A DNA stretch of 7,613 nt from Promethearchaeota archaeon (GTDB lineage Archaea; Asgardarchaeota; Lokiarchaeia; Sigynarchaeales; SOKP01): contig JAEOTL010000311.1 of assembly GCA_016839845.1 (NCBI GenBank), forward strand, positions 1 through 7,613. Reading direction: 5' to 3'. This document shows, one piece after another, positions 1 through 7,000 of this stretch (position 1 is the stretch's first letter; each line of letters opens with the position of its first letter). The translations under genes and the position numbers were made by a program. The notes beneath the pieces were generated by a model. The model searched no databases. It had not been told where the DNA came from and saw nothing but the letters and a program-made list of their open reading frames with translations.

Positions 1-837
1 AAATATGGTAAATTAAAATGGATTGATCAATTCTCCAAACCGATTATTTATCGAGGAAAACCAGCAGAATTAGTCACCATCATGGACATCACTGAAAAGA
101 AGAAAGCTGAGCAAGAATTAATAAAACTTAACCATTTAAAATCAGAGCTTCTTAGGAGAACATCTCATGAGCTAAAAACACCACTCGTTTCAATTAAGGG
201 ATTCTCTGATCTCTTATTAACGGTTCATAAAGAAAAATTGGATGATTATGTGTTAGCTACGGTTCATGAAATCAAACTTGGATGTGAAAGATTAGAAAAT
301 CTAATACATGATATATTGAAAACCTCAGAACTAGAAAGTGAATCAGTTGAAATAAAAAAAAAGGAAGAAGATCTTTCATTTCTAGTAAAATTATGTATAA
401 AAGAATTACAGGGGTTAATTAGGTTAAGAAATCATAAAATTAGTCTAGATATTCATGATAAGCTAATCACATGGTTTGAACCAGAACAAATCCACCTTGT
501 CATAAGTAATTTACTCAGTAATGCAATAAAATATACTCCTCCAGATGGGGAGATTATAATTAAATCCGCTGTAGCACAAGATAATATTCTAATTTCAATA
601 CAGGATAATGGAATTGGAATTACAAACGAAGAAAGGAAAAGATTATTTTCACAATTTGGAAAAATTGAACGATATGGGCAAGGACTTGATATTATAACTG
701 AGGGTTCCGGTTTAGGATTGTTTATTACTAAAAAAATTATTGAATTACATGGAGGAAGGATAAGGGTAAAATCTGGTGGAAGAAACAAAGGATCGACCTT
801 CTATTTTACACTTCCTTTGCTTACAAAAAATGAATAA
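1..837 (+). CDS. PAS-containing sensor histidine kinase, C-terminal part (5' end outside window)
   Basis: The reading frame is open from base 1, so the ATG at 82 is internal and 278 residues are visible. Residues 1-34 are the end of a PAS/PAC domain, closing with the usual DIT-E-K-K linker. A HisKA dimerisation/phosphoacceptor helix follows, with the H-box SHELKTP and phosphorylatable His at visible residue 56 (bases 166-168). The HATPase_c domain is complete: N-box with Asn170 and Asn174 (NLLSNAIKY), G1 box DNGIGI at 202-207, F-box around 215-222, G2 box GSGLGL at 235-240, and the usual C-terminal GSTFYFTLPL strand. All catalytic motifs are present, so it should autophosphorylate. No membrane segment or receiver domain is visible, and no response regulator gene is adjacent, so it looks like an orphan soluble kinase. 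Its PAC end resembles PAS2 of the sensor starting at 4092. The input signal is unknown. Confidence 0.95.
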   Translation, partial: KYGKLKWIDQFSKPIIYRGKPAELVTIMDITEKKKAEQELIKLNHLKSELLRRTSHELKTPLVSIKGFSDLLLTVHKEKLDDYVLATVHEIKLGCERLENLIHDILKTSELESESVEIKKKEEDLSFLVKLCIKELQGLIRLRNHKISLDIHDKLITWFEPEQIHLVISNLLSNAIKYTPPDGEIIIKSAVAQDNILISIQDNGIGITNEERKRLFSQFGKIERYGQGLDIITEGSGLGLFITKKIIELHGGRIRVKSGGRNKGSTFYFTLPLLTKNE

Positions 838-840
838 AAA

Positions 841-888
841 ACAAAATGTTTCCAAAACAATAAGAAGGTTTCAAATTAACATTTTTGT
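841..888 (+). terminator. Possible hairpin / U-tract terminator after the histidine kinase
   Basis: ACAAAATGTT (841-850) is the reverse complement of AACATTTTTGT (878-888) apart from one bulged T, with a 27-base loop. The second arm carries a T5 run. It starts just after the kinase stop codon. The stem is A/T-rich and the loop is long, so a weak terminator or a chance inverted repeat are both possible. Confidence 0.3.
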
Positions 889-922
889 GTATAAGTCTTA
901 AAACTTTTAATCCTTCCATTTA

Positions 923-930
923 TTATATAG
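923..930 (+). promoter_or_regulatory. Candidate archaeal TATA box for the aminotransferase gene
   Basis: TTATATAG lies about 35 bases before the ATG at 964. An archaeal start site about 25-27 bases downstream of the box would fall near 950-955, giving a leader of about 10 bases. This fits the absence of a good Shine-Dalgarno site before this ATG. In such an AT-rich spacer, chance TATA matches are common. Confidence 0.4.
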
Positions 931-963
931 ATTTAAATCAAATTCAAATTATTGTGAGTCAAA

Positions 964-2418
964 ATGGTTGAATTTAATCCTAAAGTGTTAAGTAAAGAAG
1001 AATTAAGGGCAATTTCATCGGGTGTGAATGAAGAAGAATTGCTCCTGTTTGATAAACATTGTATTAATGTTTTTTATGAGCAGAAAGTATTAATTGAAGC
1101 AAAAGAACCGGGGTCTTCATGGGTGGTCGTAAAAGACTTCAAAACGGGGGAAATATCTGAAATAATAGATTGCACATCTCAGAATTGGACATTAGCGTTG
1201 GGATTTGCTAATCCCGACATTAATTATGCTGTCGCAGAACAAATGAAAAGGTTAACTCATATTAAATCTGATGTAGTATCTCCATCACGAGCTAAGTTTA
1301 TAAATAAATTATCTGAGTTATCTCCAGGGAGATTAAAAGGAGGTAGGGTTCATATAAATAATGAAGGTGGTAGTTTAGCAATTGAAGCTGCGGTAAAACT
1401 TGCTTTAGTAGCTTCTAGAGATGGAGATCACTTTTTAACTTTTAGAGGAGGATATCATGGAAATACGTTAGCTATGCTCACAGCATCTCAACCCTTCCAT
1501 CCAATAACAAGGTTTAGAACTTTTGGAATAGATTTTTTTACGCGAGTTCCGCAACCTTACTGTTATCGATGTTTATGGAAATACGAAAACGGTTTATACG
1601 GTAAGAAGGATCCTCAATGTAATATGGAGTGTTTCAATTTAGTTAACGAATATTTAATGGGTTTAACTACAAGAAAGCTCGCGGGAGTGATCCTAGAGCC
1701 TTATCAAGCAGCTGGGGGTCATATTCCCTTTCCACCAGATTTTCTTATTAAATTAAGAGAAATTTGTGAAGAAGAAAAAATTTTTATTATATATGATGAA
1801 TCTCAAACTGCAGTCTGGAGAACAGGCAAACACTTCACTCTAACAGAAAAATACGAGAAAGAAAATGGACTAGATGTATCTCCTGATATGATGTGCTTTA
1901 CTAAAGCTCTTGGGGGAGGGTTTCCATTGGGTGCAATGATAGCATCCAGAAAAATAAAGAAAAGATTTACCGCAGCTGAAGACCACACAACATTTTGTAA
2001 TACGCCGATTGGTTGTACAGCGGGACTTGCTTCTTTCATGGTTATAGAAAAAGCAAAAATTGGAGAAAACTGTGAAGAGAGGGGAAAACAGATCACCAAA
2101 CGATTAAAAGAACTCCAAGAAAAATATGAGGTCATAGGTGATATTCGAGGTCCAGGTTTATTCATTGGAATTGAGTTAGTTAAAGAGCAAGATTCAAGAG
2201 AACCTTTTACTGAACTGATGGAAGATATCCTTCACGAAGGTGTAAGACAAAATATATTCTTTGGCCCTAGTATGCCTTATTTTACTGGAACTGGTAAAAT
2301 GACAATGCGGAATTTGATAAAAATAAAACCCCCACTAAATATAACTGAAGAAGATGCTGATTTTATCTGTGATAAATTTGAAAGTGTGCTTAAAGCATCA
2401 ATAGGCAATTTAAGGTAG
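964..2418 (+). CDS. Class III (fold type I) PLP-dependent aminotransferase with Cys-rich insert
   Basis: 484 residues, a full-length class III aminotransferase of the family that includes 4-aminobutyrate, ornithine and acetylornithine aminotransferases and dialkylglycine decarboxylase. Visible landmarks: the phosphate-binding turn GGS at 135-137 before the helix IEAAVKLA; GGYHG at 162-166, whose Tyr164 should stack on the PLP ring; EPYQAAGG at 245-252; Asp278 in IIYDESQTA, expected to bind the pyridine nitrogen; and the Schiff-base lysine Lys314 in TKALGGGFPLGA. The C-terminal part has the family's IGDIRGPGLFIGIE motif. Cysteines 200, 203, 219 and 223 form a CxxC...CxxxC cluster, a pattern I recall from archaeal and some bacterial class III enzymes. 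Departures from the usual family sequence are Leu138 where GTE/GSE normally has Glu, and AVW in place of the usual TGF/TGV before RTG. The ATG follows a TATA-like box without a clear ribosome site. Substrate and pathway cannot be assigned; the neighbours give no clue. Confidence 0.93.
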   Translation: MVEFNPKVLSKEELRAISSGVNEEELLLFDKHCINVFYEQKVLIEAKEPGSSWVVVKDFKTGEISEIIDCTSQNWTLALGFANPDINYAVAEQMKRLTHIKSDVVSPSRAKFINKLSELSPGRLKGGRVHINNEGGSLAIEAAVKLALVASRDGDHFLTFRGGYHGNTLAMLTASQPFHPITRFRTFGIDFFTRVPQPYCYRCLWKYENGLYGKKDPQCNMECFNLVNEYLMGLTTRKLAGVILEPYQAAGGHIPFPPDFLIKLREICEEEKIFIIYDESQTAVWRTGKHFTLTEKYEKENGLDVSPDMMCFTKALGGGFPLGAMIASRKIKKRFTAAEDHTTFCNTPIGCTAGLASFMVIEKAKIGENCEERGKQITKRLKELQEKYEVIGDIRGPGLFIGIELVKEQDSREPFTELMEDILHEGVRQNIFFGPSMPYFTGTGKMTMRNLIKIKPPLNITEEDADFICDKFESVLKASIGNLR

Positions 2419-3357
2419 AATGCTCAAATATTGAGTCGATTTTGGTTCAAATAAAAATTCATTTTTTTCATATGGAATTATCTTTATCAATGGCAAGAAA
2501 TTTGCTAAATATAAAGAAATTCCTCTTATTTCTTTATCATTTAGAAGAAATTTAATATCATCAAATTTAAAAAACCCAAATTGGCCATTTGTTTCATTTA
2601 AGGTGCCAATTTTGTTAGTTCCAAAGAAAATTGATTGAGATGAATCAGAGTTGAATTTTCGTGGTGATATAATGGTACCAATTTTATAATGAGGAATTCC
2701 TCCATCTAAAATGCATTCTAAATTACCAACTCTAGTAATAACTCCAGTAATTGGTGAAATTTTACGATAAAAATGTTGTGGTAAATTTGCAAGAACCATT
2801 TCTGGATAAACAGAATGAATTTTGATTGGAATTTGTGTTGTAGTTATATCCTCACTTACATTTTGAGATTTACATTTTTCATTAAGAGCTAAAGAAAAGT
2901 TAATTCCCCCTCTAGCACGGACAGCATCAGTAACTGATCTTACCTCCAGATGCAGGTGAGGGCTTGACCAATAAGCAAAATAACCATTGCGAATTGTTTC
3001 GCCTAGGAAATCTCCTACTTTAATCTCATCGCCTACTTTTAGTACTGGTTTAACATGCATAATTTTCCATAGAAGATCAGAATTACTAGGATTACTAATT
3101 AAAAGTAGATAATCATTATCAATTCCATCGGGAAACTTGGGTTTAGGAGCAGCAAGAGTCTTAATCTTTAATACTTTTCCTGAAACGGGGCTTAATACAT
3201 CATAATTTTTTAAAGTTAGGTTTTGATATATATCAATCGCGAGTCCATGTTGATGTGCGTAATAAGGTGATGTTCCCACACTGAAATGACTGGTTTTCAG
3301 TATTGATACCCGAATGTTATCCATTTTGACAATATCATAAAATTTAGATTTAGGCAT
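2410..3357 (-). CDS. M23-family (LytM/lysostaphin-fold) metallopeptidase-like protein with unknown C-terminal domain
   Basis: 315 residues. The N-terminal part (about 24-145) has the M23 layout. His37 and Asp42 sit in HGLAID, close to the family's first zinc motif (HxxxD, here with one extra residue). The SPVSGKV strand at 56-62 matches the usual entry into the beta-hairpin core. His101 comes before VKPVLKVGDEIKVGDFLG, and the closing PHLHLEVR at 133-140 gives His134 and His136. All metal and catalytic positions therefore appear present, so activity is plausible. M23 enzymes normally cut glycine-containing or peptidoglycan cross-link peptides outside the cell, but I see no signal peptide or membrane helix here. 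Residues from about 150 to 315 form a second, beta-rich-looking region I do not recognise. The ATG at 3357 lacks a ribosome site but has a TATA-like box upstream; Met12 is an alternative start. The stop overlaps the convergent aminotransferase end by 9 bases. The real substrate is unknown. Confidence 0.85.
   Translation of the reverse strand: MPKSKFYDIVKMDNIRVSILKTSHFSVGTSPYYAHQHGLAIDIYQNLTLKNYDVLSPVSGKVLKIKTLAAPKPKFPDGIDNDYLLLISNPSNSDLLWKIMHVKPVLKVGDEIKVGDFLGETIRNGYFAYWSSPHLHLEVRSVTDAVRARGGINFSLALNEKCKSQNVSEDITTTQIPIKIHSVYPEMVLANLPQHFYRKISPITGVITRVGNLECILDGGIPHYKIGTIISPRKFNSDSSQSIFFGTNKIGTLNETNGQFGFFKFDDIKFLLNDKEIRGISLYLANFLPLIKIIPYEKNEFLFEPKSTQYLSILP
2422..2436 (+). terminator. Short palindrome just after the aminotransferase stop
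   Basis: CTCAA-ATA-TTGAG (2423-2435) is a perfect 5-bp stem with a 3-base loop, extended by a G-T pair at 2422/2436. It begins four bases after the aminotransferase stop, and a T7 run follows at 2462-2468. It also lies inside the 3' end of the convergent M23 gene, where it may be only coding sequence. A plus-strand terminator is possible but weakly supported. Confidence 0.22.
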
Positions 3358-3387
3358 AAGGGGATTTAGAACATATTAACTAATTTC

Positions 3388-3396
3388 TTATTATAG
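3388..3396 (-). promoter_or_regulatory. Candidate TATA box for the M23-like gene
   Basis: Read on the minus strand this is CTATAATAA, about 31 bases before the ATG at 3357. Transcription starting about 25 bases downstream would give a leader of roughly 10 bases. It lies between the U-rich tract behind the VOC gene and the M23 start, which suggests separate transcription. The spacer is very AT-rich, so the match is only suggestive. Confidence 0.33.
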
Positions 3397-3444
3397 TTAA
3401 TTTATTTTAAAAAAATTTAACTTACTTAATTTGTATAAATATAA

Positions 3445-3458
3445 GAAAAAGAAAAAAG
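3445..3458 (-). terminator. U-rich tract downstream of the VOC gene
   Basis: On the minus strand this reads CTTTTTTCTTTTTC, starting 17 bases after the second stop of the VOC reading frame (3476-3478). No stem precedes it. Archaeal intrinsic terminators are typically U-rich tracts without an obligatory hairpin, so this is a reasonable candidate. Confidence 0.4.
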
Positions 3459-3475
3459 TATTGATAGAGTAAAAA

Positions 3476-3907
3476 TTATTCACTTTCACTAAAGTTTAAT
3501 TGCCAACCAATTCCTTCTGGATCTTCAAATCGTGTAAAATAAGCACCCCAAAAGGTTTTTTCTAATTCCATGAGTATTGGGTATCCTTTTTCCTTCACTT
3601 TATCATATATTTTATCCAGATGTTCTTTAGTGTCAAGATCTAAGGTAATCTCAACGATGCCTGGAGGGCTTCCCCTTTACATTACATTATCTGCTAAGTA
3701 AACTTCCGCACCACCTATATCTAACTTAGCGTGCATTGTTGAATTTTCATAATCAAAATCATCAGGCATCCCAAACTCCTTTCCAACTTCTTTAGAAAAT
3801 GGTTGATGTTCCATCAATTTTGCGTCGAATAACTCTTTATAAATCTCAATTGCTTTCTTACCATTCTTTACTAGTAAATATGGGATCGCTTTTACCAATT
3901 TATTCAC
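3476..3907 (-). pseudogene. PhnB-like VOC/glyoxalase-fold protein interrupted by one in-frame TAA
   Basis: The frame from 3907 encodes IPYLLVKNGKKAIEIYKELF, the classic start of PhnB-like VOC proteins, then MHAKLDIGGAEVYLADNVM, and meets TAA at 3677-3679. The same frame continues without any shift for 66 residues: GSPPG directly after the stop, a helix HLDKIYDKVKEKG, the hallmark FWGAYFTRFEDPEG, then GWQLNF, and a stop at 3476-3478. The two parts total 142 residues plus the TAA codon, the normal family length of about 140, so one nonsense codon is the only visible lesion. TAA is one base change from AAA, CAA or GAA. GTG at 3905-3907 opens the frame after an upstream in-frame TAA. TTG at 3896-3898 may be the better start, since GGCGGTGA, close to a Shine-Dalgarno consensus, lies about 6 bases before it. 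VOC proteins of this branch are often annotated 'PhnB-like' or 'glyoxalase', with substrate unknown. A sequencing error or stop readthrough could make the gene functional. Confidence 0.85.
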
Positions 3908-3974
3908 CGCCTTTTATATTTATTTTGAATTTTATCATTGAAAATAAAAAAAACTAAGAATAAAAACAAGCTCA

Positions 3975-4023
3975 TTATAAAATATTAAACTAATTTTTCA
4001 AAATGCTAATTCTTAAAAATATT
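3975..4023 (+). promoter_or_regulatory. Candidate promoter region for the giant PAS/GAF sensor
   Basis: Two TATA-like sites are visible: TTATAAAA within 3975-3985 and TTAAAAATATTT within 4013-4024. Starts 25 bases downstream would give leaders of about 85 or 50 bases. I cannot choose between them. The spacer 3908-4091 is extremely A+T-rich, which weakens both calls. Confidence 0.28.
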
Positions 4024-4060
4024 TAATATTATTATCAAAATGCAAATTATTTTGCTAATT
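3998..4060 (+). repeat. Repeated TGC(T/A)AATT elements and small palindrome upstream of the giant sensor
   Basis: TCAAAATGCTAATT (3998-4011) recurs as TCAAAATGCAAATT (4035-4048), 13 of 14 bases identical. A third core, TGCTAATT, lies at 4053-4060. GCAAA-TTAT-TTTGC (4042-4055) is a perfect inverted repeat with 5-base arms. The arrangement, 30-90 bases before the start codon, looks like possible operator sites for a regulator. No regulator gene is in the window, and A/T bias makes chance matches easier. Confidence 0.4.
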
Positions 4061-4077
4061 ATTCAAATTTAAGGTAT

Positions 4078-4086
4078 AAGGATGAT
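4078..4086 (+). promoter_or_regulatory. Shine-Dalgarno-like site of the giant sensor
   Basis: AAGGATGAT resembles the consensus GGAGGTGAT and ends 5 bases before the ATG at 4092. It supports 4092 rather than the out-of-frame ATG at 4082, which lies inside the site. Confidence 0.45.
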
Positions 4087-4091
4087 AAATT

Positions 4092-7000
4092 ATGGCCAGT
4101 TCTGCGTTAAATGTGTTTTCCTCATCTGAAAGAAAACATTTAAAGAATTTATTGAAAAAACCAGATAAGGATTTTCAAGAGATTATTTCACTATTAGAAA
4201 AAAAGGTTCAAGAGATCAGCAACCAATTGAAAGAGTTGGATGACAAATATCACTCCTTAATTGATGGTTTGACACACGTTGGAATCGGAATAGATATTGT
4301 CAACAAAGATTATGAAGTAGTATTCCAGAACCAAGTCTTAAAAGAAAAATTCGGAGATTGTAGGGGAAAAAATTGTTATAGAAGTTACATGGGTCTAGAA
4401 AATCCATGCGAATTTTGCCCGATGGAAGAAGCTTTAAAGTCTAGTATAGTTGAACGTACTGAATTGGATGCCGCTGACGGGAGATCTTATGAATTAATTT
4501 CTGCTCCATATCCTAATCCTGATGGTACTATTAATAAAGTTGCTGAGGTTGTAATTGATATTACAGAACGAAAAGTAATTGAACAGAAATTAAGAGAATC
4601 TGAAGAGAAATATAGAATACTCACAGAACAATCATTAATGGGCATATTCATAATCCAGGAAGGCAGATTTAAATATATTAACCAAGCAGTTTCCGATATT
4701 AATGGTTATACTGTGGGGGAAATGTTAAACTGGACAGGACAAGATATCGCCAAGACAATCTATAGTGAAGATTTAGAGGATATTATGAACCGTTTGAAAA
4801 GAAGCGAACAAGGTGATTTAGATGACGTTTCCAGTTCTATTTTTAGATTAATTACTAAAAGTGGAAAATTAAAATGGGTAGAAGAATATAATAAAAGAAT
4901 TGAGTTTCAAGGAGCTCCAGCAAGTTTGGTTACTCTAATCGATATAACCAATCGAGTTGAGTCAGAATTTAAATTAAGAGGATCCGAAGAAAGATATCGC
5001 AGTTTGATAAATAATATCTCAGATATTATTTATGAACTAGATCTTAACGGAAAATGTACTTATGTTAGTAATCAATTATTTGAGATATCAGGATTTCATC
5101 CTGGTGAGATGATTGGGCAAAAAGTATTTGAATATCTCCATCCAGATGATTTATTAAATATTGCAGAAAAAGTGAAAGAATCTTTCAACAGTGGAGCAAG
5201 GATCTCTGCTGACTTCAGACTTAAGCATAAAAAAGGTTACTACGTTCCAGTTTCTTCGAATTTTAATGTAATTGATACAAATGAGGATGTAAGACTAATT
5301 GGTGTTATAAGAGACAATACTGAAAAAAAACAAGCAGAATTAAAACTAAGAGAATCTGAACAGAAATTTAGAAGTTTAAGTAATGAATTAGAAACTATTT
5401 TAGATATAATTCCAGGGATGCTGTTTTGCAAGGATAGAAATGATGTAGTAACTCGTGTAAATCAGAATTTTGCTGATTCCCTTAATCTCAAAAAAGAAAA
5501 AATTATAGGAAAAACTTCTCTTGATTTATTTCCTAGGGATCAAGCAGAAAAATTTCAACAAGATGATTTAGAGATTTATAATAGTGGATTACCGAAGTTA
5601 AATATTGAAGAATCTGCTGAATTCCCTGATGGAAATATCTGGGCACTTACCAATAAAACTCCTTATCATAATGAGAAAGGTGAAATTATAGGTATTATTG
5701 GACTGGCTATTGATATCACCGATCGGAAAATGATTGAAGAGAAACTTAAGGAAACGGAACGTCGGTTAAGGTCTTTAATTGAACAGACAACTGATGCTGT
5801 GTTTTGCTATGAGTTTATTCCACCAATACCAATTGATTTACCAATTGAAGAACAAGTTAAACTTATGTATGATTGTATATTGGTTGATTGCAACCTTGTC
5901 TGTGCTAAAACATATGGAGCCGAGAGAGTAGAAGATGTTATAGGTCATAAATTAACTGATCTCTTCGGAACTACTCCGAGTAGTTTAGATAAGTTATTTA
6001 GGGATATGATTAAGGGAGGATATCGTATCACTGATGGTTTGGGCATTGAAAAGACCCCAGATGCAGAAGATCGCTATTTTCTTAACAATGGTTATGGTGT
6101 ATTAGAAAAGGATAAAATCTTGCGTATTTGGGGAACATTCCGAGATATTACCGATCGTGTAAAAGCTGAAAAGAAGTTAAAAGAATCAGAGAAATATCTA
6201 TCAAATATATTTTCAAGTATTCAAGATGGTATATGTGTCCTTGATACAGACTATAACATCATAAGTTTTAATCCTAAAATTGAAGAATGGTATTCCCATT
6301 CTAAACCGATTACAGGTAAAAAATGTTTTCAAGCATTTCGCAATAGAACTGATCCTTGTGAAGATTGCGAATGCCGGGATATCTTAAAAACTGAGGAAAA
6401 TTATTGTGAGAGCGAATTTTATAAAGAGATCAATGGTGAGATTGATCAAATCTTCAATGTCTATACTTTTCCCTTATATGATCAAGAAACAGGTGATATT
6501 AATGGGATCATTAAATATATGCGAGATATTACAGAACAAAAGATAGCTAAACAAAAATTAAAAGAATCTGAAGAAAAATATCGTCTCATTTCGGAAAATG
6601 CTAACGACTTGATCTCTGTTCTAAATATCGAATTTGAACACGAATATATAAACGAAGGAACTTACAGGAATATTTTGGGATATTCTAACGAAGATATGCT
6701 AGGAAAGACTCGGCATGACATCATCCACCCAGACGATATAAAGATAGCTATCAAGAACATAACGAAAGGGTTTAGGAATGGGGAAGGTATAACCGAATTG
6801 AGACTTAAACACAAGGACGGGCATTTTTTGTGGTTTTCTTGTAAGGGTAGGATATTCACGGATTCTGACGGAAAGAAAAAAGCGATAACGATCTCGAGAA
6901 ACATTACCGAACGCAAGAAAGCCGAGGAAAAATTACAATTATATATTAAAAAGTTGGAAATCTTAGATCGCATCATTTTAACGGGAAACAAAGCAGTAGA

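Noticed and set aside
453..788. Minus-strand open frame of 111 codons
   Set aside because: It lies fully inside the ATPase domain of the histidine kinase, and its translation shows no recognisable domain.
82..837. A 251-residue histidine kinase gene starting at the ATG at 82
   Set aside because: The frame is open back to base 1 and encodes the end of a PAS/PAC domain in front of this methionine, so the ATG is internal.
1803..2165. Minus-strand open frame of 120 codons
   Set aside because: It is antisense to the catalytic region of the aminotransferase, with low-complexity hydrophobic translation and no family signature.
3677..3679. Stop codon recoded as pyrrolysine or selenocysteine
   Set aside because: The codon is TAA, not TAG or TGA, and I see no structured element around it that would support recoding.
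5240..5431. Minus-strand open frame of 63 codons
   Set aside because: It is antisense to PAS3/PAS4 of the giant sensor; the Ser/Leu-rich translation is typical of the reverse strand of AT-rich coding sequence.
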